Made by a program: the position numbers and the translations under genes. A stretch of DNA of 41,513 nucleotides from NCBI RefSeq assembly GCF_026224925.1, contig NZ_JAMFRV010000327.1, positions 1-41,513 on the forward strand, given 5' to 3'. The notes below the pieces were generated by a model. The model saw nothing but the letters and a program-made list of their open reading frames with translations. It was not told the origin of the DNA and did not search any database. This document shows positions 27,906 to 35,919 of the stretch, in pieces (position 1 is the first letter of the stretch; each line of letters starts with the position of its first letter). Source of the stretch: Pseudomonas sp. Lineage in GTDB: Bacteria; Pseudomonadota; Gammaproteobacteria; Pseudomonadales; Pseudomonadaceae.

Positions 27906-29315
27906 TTATCTGACACTGCCTGCGAGGGATGCTGGCGTCAGTTTGATTTGGAGGCCATCTGCGCTGGTGTAACTACGATTGAAGTAACCTTCATCGGCGG
28001 CGCCGTAGTTCATGATGAAATAATTGCCCTTGAGCAGATCGTTAAAGCCAACGCTCATGTTGTTGACGCCCCCAACGTCGTAGGTCGGGAAGGTATATAC
28101 AGCTCCGACCCGCCATAGGTTGCCAGCGTCATCGTAAGCATCGCTGGCAACCACGCAGTTGCAGTCTTCTTCAACATAGAAGCGGCGTTTTTTATAAGCA
28201 TGGCGTTCGCCGGCTTTACGATCGGCTTCGACCACCCACACACGGTGTTTCTCGAACCGTACAGCCTCTGGATTCAAATGACTTTTACCGAGTGCATCTT
28301 TTGCCTGGATGTCTTGAGTCAACGGGAAAGAGTTATACGGAATAACCATCTCTTTCTTACCGATTAACTTGAAATCGAAACGGTCCATTCTCCCGACAAA
28401 GCCGGTCAACTCGTCCCAGAACAATGCGCCGCCGTAAGCAGCAATAGGCAGGTCATAAGAGAAGTCTGGCGCGGTCCGGGTCCGCCGCTGACCCGGGGTA
28501 TAGAACCATACCCGTTGGCCGCCGTTATCGGCAGTCGGCAGATAGAAGTTGAGAAAGAACGTGCCTGCCGCCGACGGCGGAGATACTAGGTTGGACGAAA
28601 CACCATAGGTTGCGTCAAAGGTCTTTTTACGCAATTCGCCAGTTTGTTCTGACCATGGACGGGTGAACATTTGATGCGTTGATGGGATATCCGTGACGCT
28701 ACCATTGCTGTCTACGAGAAAAGCTTTGTTCTGCTGGTGCAGCACCGCCGGGCCGACCGTCATCTTGTGGTTCCACATCACCTCATAACCATTCTTCGGG
28801 ATTGGGAAGGGAACGCCTTGGAACGGTAGCCCATCAGCCGCTGCACCTTTGAGGCTGTCACCGGTTTCCTGGCCGGTCATTTCAGCTGTGGTAGCGTTCT
28901 TTTTGGTGTTTTCCACCATCCAGTCCGGTATGCGCATAGTACGATGGGTTGGAAACACGTCTATGCGATAAGTGTCAGGGTACTTCTTCAGCAGCGCCTT
29001 ACTGCCCTCGGTCAACACCGCGTCATATTGCGCCATGTTTTTTGCGGTGACCGAATACAGCGGCTTTTCGCTCTTATACGGATCAATGTAGGTCTGGTTC
29101 TTCTCACGATTGTAACCCGGAACAGTTTGAAGGCCGCCGGTATAAGCTGGGATAGAACCGTCTGCATTCGCACCGGCCTCCGCGCCAAAGCTGGTGAGAG
29201 TGGTACCTATTGCTTTTGCTTCTTCAGGCGTAACTTTTGCAAATACCAGTGGGCACACGCACGTCAATACAAAAGCCCCTGCCAGCAGATTACCAATAGC
29301 TCTGCGCTTAGACAT
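27906..29315 (-). CDS. DUF1329 (LolA-like fold) exported protein
   Basis: A 469-residue exported protein with a signal peptide (MSKRRAIGNLLAGAFVLT, cleavage near VFA-K). It has the DUF1329 start VTPEEAKAIGTTLTSFGAE followed by GSIPAYTGGL, and later RRTRTAPDFSYDLP. I chose the ATG at 29315 because AAGGTG lies just upstream. Members are predicted outer-membrane or periplasmic lipid-binding proteins that occur next to DUF1302 genes, as here (20 nt downstream of it). The family is encoded in several hydrophobic-substrate clusters; its molecular role is not established. Confidence 0.9.
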   Translation of the reverse strand: MSKRRAIGNLLAGAFVLTCVCPLVFAKVTPEEAKAIGTTLTSFGAEAGANADGSIPAYTGGLQTVPGYNREKNQTYIDPYKSEKPLYSVTAKNMAQYDAVLTEGSKALLKKYPDTYRIDVFPTHRTMRIPDWMVENTKKNATTAEMTGQETGDSLKGAAADGLPFQGVPFPIPKNGYEVMWNHKMTVGPAVLHQQNKAFLVDSNGSVTDIPSTHQMFTRPWSEQTGELRKKTFDATYGVSSNLVSPPSAAGTFFLNFYLPTADNGGQRVWFYTPGQRRTRTAPDFSYDLPIAAYGGALFWDELTGFVGRMDRFDFKLIGKKEMVIPYNSFPLTQDIQAKDALGKSHLNPEAVRFEKHRVWVVEADRKAGERHAYKKRRFYVEEDCNCVVASDAYDDAGNLWRVGAVYTFPTYDVGGVNNMSVGFNDLLKGNYFIMNYGAADEGYFNRSYTSADGLQIKLTPASLAGSVR

Positions 29316-29335
29316 CTTCGTCACCTTATTTATTA

Positions 29336-31036
29336 TTAGAACGAGGTTTTATACGACAATGACACCCAACCTTTATCATCCAGGGCATAAGGACCGTTGC
29401 CACCAACATAGCCTTTCTCACCATTAGGGCCAATGGCGCCGGTTCCTAGGTGATCCCAGTCATAGTCCTGGTACTGCAACGTAACCTGGTGAACTTGTTT
29501 ATAATTCGCGCGGATCCCCACGGAGTACACCAGTGATTTTTCTGCATAGAAAGAGCCCGCTGCATACGCCGGGTTACCACTGACACCGTAAGTGCCTGAT
29601 ATCGGCAAACTCAGGTCAATCGAAGGAAAAACTTGTAACCACTGAGGTTCAAACAAGAAGGCCACTGCGGCAGCATCTTTGGTCGCGCAGCCTTGAGCTA
29701 TTCCACCGCCATTACACGCGGAATAACCTTTGCCCATAAACAATTCTTTGTTTTTGGTCACGCTGTCGAGGTGGGTATACGTCACCTCCGCAAGCAGGAT
29801 GCCCGCGTCCCAGAAAGGCGTGGTCCCCAGCTGGGTGAAACTGTTGGCAAGCAAGTTTGTAATATTACCGCGTGCGCCTTCACGGTAAGGCTGGGCAGGG
29901 CCGGTACCAAAGCTCGGTAAGGTAAATGAACTGGCAAGAGCCGTATTGGTACGGTAGTTGGCCTCCATGCCGAAACTGGTGCTGCCAACAGTCGTTTCGT
30001 ACGACAAACCATACAGTTTTACGTTGTCGCCATAGGAAAGATGTACGTCGCCGCCGACGCCAAGCTGCCCTTCCGCCAACGCCCAAGGTTGGGTTTCATC
30101 CAGGCGCCGATAGTAGAACCCGATCGTGCCATTCGCCCATTCAGGGGACCAGGCAGCCTTGACCCCGAAGTTGTTGTTAATGTTCTTCAGGTCATGACTT
30201 TCACCTGCAGAAAATCCAGGACCAAATTGAAACTCTGACGTGTTAGGCCCCTGATAAAGCAAGTCCGAGGGTGCCAGGTAGGTACCGCCTTCTGGATAAC
30301 GGTTTTCTGCGTTTTCCAGAAAGTACTGTCCACTTACAGTCAAGGTAGGTGTCAGCTCTGCAACCAGGTTGGCCTGACCCCGCGGCAAAAAAAGCTCTTT
30401 AACTTCGGAACCCGGTTGGGTGAAGCCCTTGATATAATCGACGGCATGTTGCCCATAAGAAATGCTACTAAAACCAAAGAACAGTGCGTTACCCCACTGC
30501 TGGGTAAATCGACCGAATTTGGCATATACCGGTACATCACTGATTTCAAAGTTCTTGAACACAAACGCATCCAGTAACTCTGCGCCCCTCAACTGGTACT
30601 TCTTTGTGTAAGAGGAATAATGACCGTTGGAGTAGCTGACTCCGTAACCAGGCGCGGGATTGGTTTCAACTTTGTCGTCATAAGCGAAATCTTTCCACCC
30701 TGAGCCCGACAGACGAAAGCCCATGCGATCCTGATACACGCCCTGAAACTCGAACAGCATTTGCAGGCGGTTAGTGACCATGTCACCTTGGTTAAACTTG
30801 TAATCACTTTGCGCATTCGGAATTGAGTTACCGATGTTGTTATCGCGCCCTTCCGCACGCCAGCCCATCGTGTACTGCAGTGTCGTATCAAAATTGACCC
30901 GCCAATCGCTATCACCCGGGTCAAATGTATAAGCGTGAGCCTGTGTGACAAAACACCCCGATGTAGCGATCAACGCAATGGCGGCAGTGAGTTTTTTCGG
31001 TCTGGCGGTGATGTTTTCTTTAATTTTTGTTTTCAT
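29336..31036 (-). CDS. DUF1302 outer-membrane beta-barrel-like protein
   Basis: A 566-residue exported protein. The signal peptide is KKLTAAIALIATSGCF...AHA and the mature part starts YTFDPGDSDWRVNFDTTLQY. Alternating polar/aromatic strands and the C-terminal SYKTSF with terminal Phe suggest an outer-membrane barrel. I favour ATG 31036 (31039 is adjacent) because GGAGAGGA precedes it; the frame is open to 31120. It is the first gene of the envelope set, with an operator-like site ~90 nt upstream, and is a possible entry route for the pathway substrate (inference). Confidence 0.88.
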   Translation of the reverse strand: MKTKIKENITARPKKLTAAIALIATSGCFVTQAHAYTFDPGDSDWRVNFDTTLQYTMGWRAEGRDNNIGNSIPNAQSDYKFNQGDMVTNRLQMLFEFQGVYQDRMGFRLSGSGWKDFAYDDKVETNPAPGYGVSYSNGHYSSYTKKYQLRGAELLDAFVFKNFEISDVPVYAKFGRFTQQWGNALFFGFSSISYGQHAVDYIKGFTQPGSEVKELFLPRGQANLVAELTPTLTVSGQYFLENAENRYPEGGTYLAPSDLLYQGPNTSEFQFGPGFSAGESHDLKNINNNFGVKAAWSPEWANGTIGFYYRRLDETQPWALAEGQLGVGGDVHLSYGDNVKLYGLSYETTVGSTSFGMEANYRTNTALASSFTLPSFGTGPAQPYREGARGNITNLLANSFTQLGTTPFWDAGILLAEVTYTHLDSVTKNKELFMGKGYSACNGGGIAQGCATKDAAAVAFLFEPQWLQVFPSIDLSLPISGTYGVSGNPAYAAGSFYAEKSLVYSVGIRANYKQVHQVTLQYQDYDWDHLGTGAIGPNGEKGYVGGNGPYALDDKGWVSLSYKTSF

Positions 31037-31126
31037 CATTCCTCTCCAATGGTGCATGAACAGCAAGGTATTGCAGGCAGCAAGCAGCTCCGAATGTTGG
31101 TCATTCGTGGTTGATATCAAGCGCTA

Positions 31127-31142
31127 GTAAACACTTACGTTG
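31127..31142. promoter_or_regulatory. Operator-like site upstream of the DUF1302 operon
   Basis: TAAACACTTACGTTGA fits the TCAAC-N6-GTTGA pattern with one mismatch in the left arm. A separate perfect palindrome, TTGATATCAA, lies at 31110-31119. I cannot place a strong promoter here in the minus direction. Confidence 0.4.
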
Positions 31143-31240
31143 ACAACCTGGACGAATGTATACGAGATAACGTCCCTGCTATCTCTCATCATTTTGATTG
31201 CGATGTACGGTGTTATGAAGGGACGGGCCCGGTCAGCAGG

Positions 31241-32350
31241 TCAGGAAGGTAGTTTTATTCTCGGCGCTACTTCTTTCGCAATCAGTTCCAGCGAATTGAA
31301 CCAAGGCGACGGGTCATCGAAGTAATCGTGAGATTCGACCTGCATCGTGCCCCAGCCACCTGCCGCCTCAAACAAGGTGTTGATTTTGTCAGCAACGGTA
31401 TCCGGCGACCCGACTACAAATACGTTATCGACTAACCATTCGAGGTTTACGTCTGCCGCACTGGCGCCTTTATCTTTGATGAAGCCGTCCATCATCCCGA
31501 AACGCCACCAAATGGGTATCAGGTAACGTTCGAAGCAATAGCCAATGGGGCCTTCCATGACCAGGCGCTTCGCCTCTTTATCGGTGTCGGCCACGAATAC
31601 AGTTTGAGATACCGCATGGTTGGCGCGGCTAGGGGTATAACCCGCTTTATAAGCAGCATCGGAATACATGTCCCAATGGCTCTTGAGCGCATCAAGGCCC
31701 GAGTAAATGGACACTGGTTTAAAACCACGCTCTCCAGCCAAACGCATTGATGGCGAATTGAAACTGAAGCCGGTTACTGCGATATCGGGTGCCTTGCCAC
31801 CCCAAGGGCTAAAGTCTGCCAACATATGCTGCTGGTCTTCGGCGTTGTCAGCATGTGTCTCTTCTGGATAGCCTGCCTTCCAATATTTACCTTCCTGGAA
31901 GAACGGTTCACGCTTCCAGATTTTCTCCATGATATCCAAAGATTCCCGAACCATATCGTTAAGAAATTTGGTGTCTTCACCGCCCTTGATCCCGTGGATA
32001 TAAGACGACTGTGGATAGGCGCCTGCACCGATGCCAAGGAAATAACGGCCTTCGAGAATTTGCGACAGCCAGCCGATCATGATGGCCAGTTTGGCTGGAT
32101 GTTGATGAGGAAGAATGTGCGCCATGGGGGCGAACTTGATTCTGCTTGTCTGGAGTGCTGCCGCAGCGATGATCAGCTCGGGATTGGGAATGTTTTCCCA
32201 GCGTTGCGAGGCGTGTTCGGAAATCATCATTGAGCTAAAGCCGGCTTTGTCAGCTGCGATAGCGCTCTGTACACCCCAATCAAACGTCTGCCGAGCAGTG
32301 CGCTCCGGCTTCATGTAAGGATGGAAAATAAGACCGGTTTCCATAGGCAT
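31241..32350 (-). CDS. LLM-class FMN-dependent monooxygenase, diketocamphane monooxygenase-like
   Basis: A 369-residue bacterial-luciferase-like flavin-dependent monooxygenase. The N-terminus (METGLIFHPYMKPERTARQ), MMISEHASQRWENIPNPEL, FAPMAHILPHQHPAKLA and FLGIGAGAYPQSSY correspond closely to what I recall of 3,6-diketocamphane 1,6-monooxygenase, a type II Baeyer-Villiger enzyme of camphor degradation; identity cannot be measured here. Such enzymes use free FMNH2 from a separate reductase. I chose the ATG at 32350 over an upstream start because the family begins there and AGGAG lies 9 nt before it. It is transcribed from its own promoter, with the operator at 32472-32487. Confidence 0.93.
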   Translation of the reverse strand: MPMETGLIFHPYMKPERTARQTFDWGVQSAIAADKAGFSSMMISEHASQRWENIPNPELIIAAAALQTSRIKFAPMAHILPHQHPAKLAIMIGWLSQILEGRYFLGIGAGAYPQSSYIHGIKGGEDTKFLNDMVRESLDIMEKIWKREPFFQEGKYWKAGYPEETHADNAEDQQHMLADFSPWGGKAPDIAVTGFSFNSPSMRLAGERGFKPVSIYSGLDALKSHWDMYSDAAYKAGYTPSRANHAVSQTVFVADTDKEAKRLVMEGPIGYCFERYLIPIWWRFGMMDGFIKDKGASAADVNLEWLVDNVFVVGSPDTVADKINTLFEAAGGWGTMQVESHDYFDDPSPWFNSLELIAKEVAPRIKLPS

Positions 32351-32446
32351 GGCGTTTCTCTCCTCTCTCTTTTTTATTTCTATTCTTAAGGTAAAACAGT
32401 CATACGGGCCGTACTCGGATGTCACGCAAAACCACGACTCGCAGTG

Positions 32447-32475
32447 AATATCCTATACAAATATTGCCAAGTCAA
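32447..32475 (-). promoter_or_regulatory. Sigma-70 promoter of the first LLM gene
   Basis: On the minus strand TTGACT (32475-32470), a 17-nt spacer and GATATT (32452-32447) form a plausible promoter about 100 nt before the LLM start. Its -35 box is shared with the operator. Confidence 0.5.
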
Positions 32476-32487
32476 CAGTAACGTTGA
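32472..32487. promoter_or_regulatory. Operator TCAAC-N6-GTTGA upstream of the first LLM gene
   Basis: TCAACAGTAACGTTGA is an exact inverted repeat. It overlaps the -35 box of the minus-strand promoter, the same geometry as at ribB. A weaker copy (TCAACGTTATCGTTTA) lies at 32593-32608. Confidence 0.65.
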
Positions 32488-32525
32488 ACAAGCAAAAATT
32501 AATTTTTACGGGCTCTGGTCTCATC

Positions 32526-32567
32526 AAAAAAAGGCCAGCACACCTCATCTTCCGCGGAGGACCAGCC
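32526..32567 (-). terminator. Rho-independent terminator of the acyl-CoA synthetase operon
   Basis: On the minus strand a stem pairs GGCTGGT...CCTC with GAGG...GCTGGCC (32567-32533), with some wobble pairs, and is followed directly by seven T (32532-32526). It lies ~60 nt after the synthetase stop and before the next promoter. Confidence 0.6.
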
Positions 32568-32627
32568 ACCACGAAACGATACAAGTTTTTAATCAACGTT
32601 ATCGTTTAACCAACCGAAAAACAGCGT

Positions 32628-34274
32628 TTATGCTTCTAACACATCGCACAATCGTTGCCTGAGTGCCTGCTTATTGACCTTGGTCGCGGACATGGGCCAG
32701 CTTCCAGCTTCGATGAAATAGACAGCTCGAGGGACTTTGTAGTTGGCTATCTGTCCTTTACAGAAAGCAATCAACTCATCGGCCGTTGCAGTGCAGCCCG
32801 GTTGCAGCTCGACAAACGCCACAGGCACCTCATCCAGTCGTGAGTCGGCTCGCCCTACTACCTCTGCAAGCTTTACCGCAGGATGGCTACAGAGAAAAGC
32901 CTCTACTTCAACCGCCGAGACATTCTCGCCGCCGACCTTCAACATGTCTTTGAGGCGACCGTTGAATACCAGTCCGCCGTCATCGTTGAAACGATAAAGA
33001 TCTCCGGTGTGTAACCAGCCCTGCGCGTCGATGGCTTGGGCGGTTTTTTCGTTATCGCGGTAATAACCAGACATGACACAGTAGCCCCGAACCAAAACTT
33101 CTCCGACCTTGCCGGGCAGAACATCATCGCCTGTGGAAGGGTCAACGATGCGCACATCAATACCCTCTGCAGGCCTGCCATGGCTGATGGCGCGCTGGGC
33201 GAGTGAATCGTCTGGCGAACTCAATGCGAAGATGCCAGACGTCTCGGTCATACCACATGCCTGAATAGCCTCAGCTTGCGGCAATAGTCGTTGCACGCGT
33301 TCTACCAGGGCTGGTGCGGTAATCAAAATAACAGTGCGTAACGCCAACAAGCGTTGTGAGTCGAACGTCGGATGATCCAGCAATGCCTGAACCACCGCCG
33401 GAAACCATGGCCAGATAGTTGTCACCTGCTCATCCATCATGAGTTTCAGCGCGCGACCAGGTTCAAAAAAGGCATCAGTGAGGTAAGTGCCCGCCGCGCC
33501 AATGGTGCCGATAAACGGTGCCAGAGACCCGATATGAAACAGCGGCCCTCCTCCCCACACAACATTCCCGCCCTTGGCCGCAAAACGGCTGCGTGCACGC
33601 TCTACAGAGCCTCGGGTAATAGCTTCATGGGTCAACATGCAGCCTTTGGGATGTGCGGTGGTGCCTGAGGTGTATACGGTCAACGCGATGTCGCACGTGC
33701 GAACACGCCTACGCAAGGCGTCCACACGATCAGGGGATACCTGCGCAATCAATGTGTCGAACTGATCCCGCCCGATAAACCCGGGCCGCTGCTTGCCGCG
33801 TAACAGCACTGCGACGCGTAGATTCGGCGCTTCAGGTAATGACAAATGCGTGGCGTCGGGGGCCACCGACAACGAGGGCAGCGCCGCACAAAACAGCTCG
33901 GTGAAATCAACGTACTCTTGGTCGTCTGCCGTGGTCAGCAATGCCGCGAGATGCGCATTACGGATGATAAAACCAATTTCGGCTGCCTTATGGCGGGCAT
34001 TCAACGGCACGATGACACACCCAAGCAGCGCCGCAGCAAAAAATCCTTCAGTGAATTCGATGCTGTTGGTCGACATGAGCCCGACGTTATCGCCAGGCAT
34101 AACACCCAACGCCAACAGCCCTTGCGCTGTTTTCACTGCGCCCTGCATTAATTGCGAATAGGTGCATCGATGCTCTGGTAGAACCAACGCAAATCGGTCT
34201 GGGTGAAGATGGGCTGCACGCACCAATAAATCCCCGATGGGAGACACCTCACACCACCCGCTGAAAAGCTCCAT
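32628..34274 (-). CDS. Acyl-CoA synthetase (AMP-forming)
   Basis: A 548-residue adenylate-forming ligase that activates a carboxylic acid to its CoA thioester. It shows the P-loop YTSGTTAHPKG (residues 201-211), GMTET, GWLHTGDL, the hinge GRLKDMLKVGGENVSAVEVE, and the C-terminal catalytic lysine region MSATKVNKQAL. GGGGAG lies 8 nt before the ATG. It is the last gene of the NTF2-like/hydratase operon, just downstream of a dehydrogenase remnant. The substrate is probably the acid released after ring opening. It resembles medium-chain or aryl/alicyclic FadD-type ligases; no finer call is possible. Confidence 0.94.
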   Translation of the reverse strand: MELFSGWCEVSPIGDLLVRAAHLHPDRFALVLPEHRCTYSQLMQGAVKTAQGLLALGVMPGDNVGLMSTNSIEFTEGFFAAALLGCVIVPLNARHKAAEIGFIIRNAHLAALLTTADDQEYVDFTELFCAALPSLSVAPDATHLSLPEAPNLRVAVLLRGKQRPGFIGRDQFDTLIAQVSPDRVDALRRRVRTCDIALTVYTSGTTAHPKGCMLTHEAITRGSVERARSRFAAKGGNVVWGGGPLFHIGSLAPFIGTIGAAGTYLTDAFFEPGRALKLMMDEQVTTIWPWFPAVVQALLDHPTFDSQRLLALRTVILITAPALVERVQRLLPQAEAIQACGMTETSGIFALSSPDDSLAQRAISHGRPAEGIDVRIVDPSTGDDVLPGKVGEVLVRGYCVMSGYYRDNEKTAQAIDAQGWLHTGDLYRFNDDGGLVFNGRLKDMLKVGGENVSAVEVEAFLCSHPAVKLAEVVGRADSRLDEVPVAFVELQPGCTATADELIAFCKGQIANYKVPRAVYFIEAGSWPMSATKVNKQALRQRLCDVLEA

Positions 34275-34396
34275 TGCTCTCTCCCCATTTCGATGTCGTC
34301 GTGCGAGTCGAGCCCGCGAAACGTCCTATTTTTTGTTTTAAGAAGGCTGAAAAACACGCACCACTGCTTTTGCGTCAAAGCACCATGTACAACACT

Positions 34397-34528
34397 TTAA
34401 CTAATAGACATGAAATCCGCGCCCGCTTTTGCGCCCCAGATATCCGGCAAGCCTTGACCCGCTGGCACCCGAGCTATGCCGCAGCCCATTACTCCGGCAC
34501 CGATAATGCCAACCTTTTTGATTGCCAT
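34397..34528 (-). pseudogene. Truncated 3-hydroxyacyl-CoA dehydrogenase remnant
   Basis: A 43-codon frame starts 3 nt after the enoyl-CoA hydratase stop and reads MAIKKVGIIGAGVMGCGIA, the unmistakable N-terminal NAD-binding strand-turn-helix (GxGxxG) of 3-hydroxyacyl-CoA dehydrogenases. After residue ~20 the pattern is lost; the rest (GQGLPDIWGAKAGADFMSIS) ends at a TAA and looks like an unrelated or C-terminal piece. A large in-frame deletion that left the two ends joined explains this best. The product cannot be a functional dehydrogenase. The SDR gene at 40313-41062 might replace it (inference). Bases 34275-34396 carry no further coding signal. Confidence 0.75.
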
Positions 34529-34531
34529 GAA

Positions 34532-35302
34532 TCACAGCCCACGCCAGACAGGTTTTCGCTTTTCAACAAATGCGTTACGTCCTTCCAGCCGGTCGGCACT
34601 GAACGCATAATTTTCGATCGGCTCATAGCGTGTGCTCAACGCAGTTTCCAGCGAGGATTCAAGTCCTTGCCATGCGGCAGACTTGGCAGCCTGGTTGGCC
34701 AAAGGTGAGGCCAACACCACCTTTTCGGCCCAGCGTGCAGCTGCGGCTTGCAGGTCCGCGAACGGAACCACCTCATTGATCAGCCCGTGTTGCAGCGCAT
34801 CGCTTGCAGGCATGCGCTCGCCGGTAAGAATCATCGCCATGGCAATACGTGGCGGCAATTGACGCATGGTCCTGTGCAGTACACCGCACTCGCCGATGAT
34901 CCCGGCCTTGGTTTCCGGCACTGCAAACAGTGCTGAATCCGCAGCCACAATGATGTCTGCGCACAGTGCCAATTCGAAACCACCGCCCAGAACATAGCCC
35001 TGTACGGCAGCGATCATTGGCTTATTCAACTTCACCAAAGGCCCACCGACCCCCGTCAATCCGCCACCGAGGGCCATGCGCGAGGGCCGCTCGGCACCAC
35101 CACTGACGTCTGCGCCGACACAGAACGCCCTTTCACCTTCTGCAGAAAGCACAACGACCCATATCTCAGGATCACGGTTAATCTCGTGCCAGGCATCATG
35201 TAACGCTTGATCCATCTCGCTGTTGATTGCGTTCAAAGACTTGGGGCGGTTGAGCCGTACGTGGGCGACATGGCCCTCACAAAAAAACTCGATATCTGAC
35301 AT
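34532..35302 (-). CDS. Enoyl-CoA hydratase/isomerase family protein (first of three)
   Basis: Crotonase-fold protein of 256 aa that would hydrate or isomerise an unsaturated acyl-CoA. CoA-binding and oxyanion elements are visible: RAFCVGADVSGG (residues ~60-71) and VQGYVLGGGFELALCAD. One of the two possible catalytic glutamates is present in PETKAGIIGECG. I chose the ATG at 35302 because the family's start is there; the longer frame to 35422 runs into the upstream gene. It is 25 nt after the NTF2-like gene and 3 nt before the dehydrogenase remnant. Confidence 0.93.
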   Translation of the reverse strand: MSDIEFFCEGHVAHVRLNRPKSLNAINSEMDQALHDAWHEINRDPEIWVVVLSAEGERAFCVGADVSGGAERPSRMALGGGLTGVGGPLVKLNKPMIAAVQGYVLGGGFELALCADIIVAADSALFAVPETKAGIIGECGVLHRTMRQLPPRIAMAMILTGERMPASDALQHGLINEVVPFADLQAAAARWAEKVVLASPLANQAAKSAAWQGLESSLETALSTRYEPIENYAFSADRLEGRNAFVEKRKPVWRGL

Positions 35303-35327
35303 GAGTGCTTCTCTATATAGGTGAGGA

Positions 35328-35807
35328 TCAAGCGCGTCCGATGGGATTCGCTTCTTTAACGTGAAAGTCTTTCGACCCAGCGTTGCACAGCACACGCTTT
35401 TTGAAGCGCCATGCCCCGTCAACCTTCACGACTTCGTCCCGGTACTGCCCCCACACATGGCTGTCGGGCCGCTCGCGGCTGTAGCGGTGCCACGCATACA
35501 CGATCGAACGTACCTGGGCAGTTGCATCGTCGATGAACTCGACTTTGATATTCGACACATGGTGGCTGGTGCCCACGAAATACGTACCGATGCCTTCCAG
35601 CGTTTTGGCGTACGCCTCGCGCCCTACCGCACCGAAGTTAGGCGCATAGCTAATTTCACAGTCTTCTATAAACAGCTCGCTGAGCTCCTGGGGATGGTTC
35701 ATGTCCAGGTGGAAGGCGTAGTCGTAAATCAACGTCTTGATTTCGTCAGCAGCACTTAAGCGAAGCACTTGCGTGTAAAGCTCTTGCAAATCGACTGGCT
35801 CATTCAT
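35328..35807 (-). CDS. SnoaL/NTF2-fold protein (SnoaL_4-like)
   Basis: A 159-residue single-domain NTF2-fold protein. The helical start (SAADEIKTLIYDYAFHLDMN), ISYAPNFGAVGREAYAKTLEGI, and SSIVYAWHRY-type strand (QVRSIVYAWHRYSRERPDSH) fit the SnoaL_4 group that includes dehydratases and ring-modifying isomerases such as bile-acid dehydratase BaiE. The Tyr/Asp/His residues that could act as catalysts are present (Tyr29, Asp35, His82-83), but I cannot confirm activity. It heads the minus-strand operon and has a promoter and several operators directly upstream. Confidence 0.87.
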   Translation of the reverse strand: MNEPVDLQELYTQVLRLSAADEIKTLIYDYAFHLDMNHPQELSELFIEDCEISYAPNFGAVGREAYAKTLEGIGTYFVGTSHHVSNIKVEFIDDATAQVRSIVYAWHRYSRERPDSHVWGQYRDEVVKVDGAWRFKKRVLCNAGSKDFHVKEANPIGRA

Positions 35808-35825
35808 CTTTCAGGCTCTATTTTG

Positions 35826-35841
35826 TCAACACGAAAGTTGA
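35826..35841. promoter_or_regulatory. Operator 1 of the divergent region
   Basis: TCAACACGAAAGTTGA is an exact TCAAC-N6-GTTGA repeat. It covers the expected start point of the minus-strand promoter, 19 nt before the NTF2-like ATG. Confidence 0.6.
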
Positions 35842-35869
35842 TAATAGAATCAGTCAACACCAGCGTCAA
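35841..35869 (-). promoter_or_regulatory. Sigma-70 promoter of the NTF2/hydratase/synthetase operon
   Basis: On the minus strand TTGACG (35869-35864), a 17-nt spacer and TATTAT (35846-35841) make a strong promoter. It is embedded in an array of operators. Confidence 0.65.
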
Positions 35870-35881
35870 CAGACAGATTGA
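35866..35881. promoter_or_regulatory. Operator 2 of the divergent region
   Basis: TCAACAGACAGATTGA matches the operator except for one base in the right arm (ATTGA for GTTGA). It overlaps the -35 box of the minus-strand promoter. A further half-site, GTCAAC, lies at 35853. Confidence 0.5.
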
Positions 35882-35887
35882 TCGCTT

Positions 35888-35903
35888 TCAACACATCAGT
35901 TGA
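35888..35903. promoter_or_regulatory. Operator 3 of the divergent region
   Basis: TCAACACATCAGTTGA is an exact copy of the operator pattern, centred 22 bp from operator 2, about two helical turns. Confidence 0.6.
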
Positions 35904-35919
35904 TTTTACTTTCCACAAA

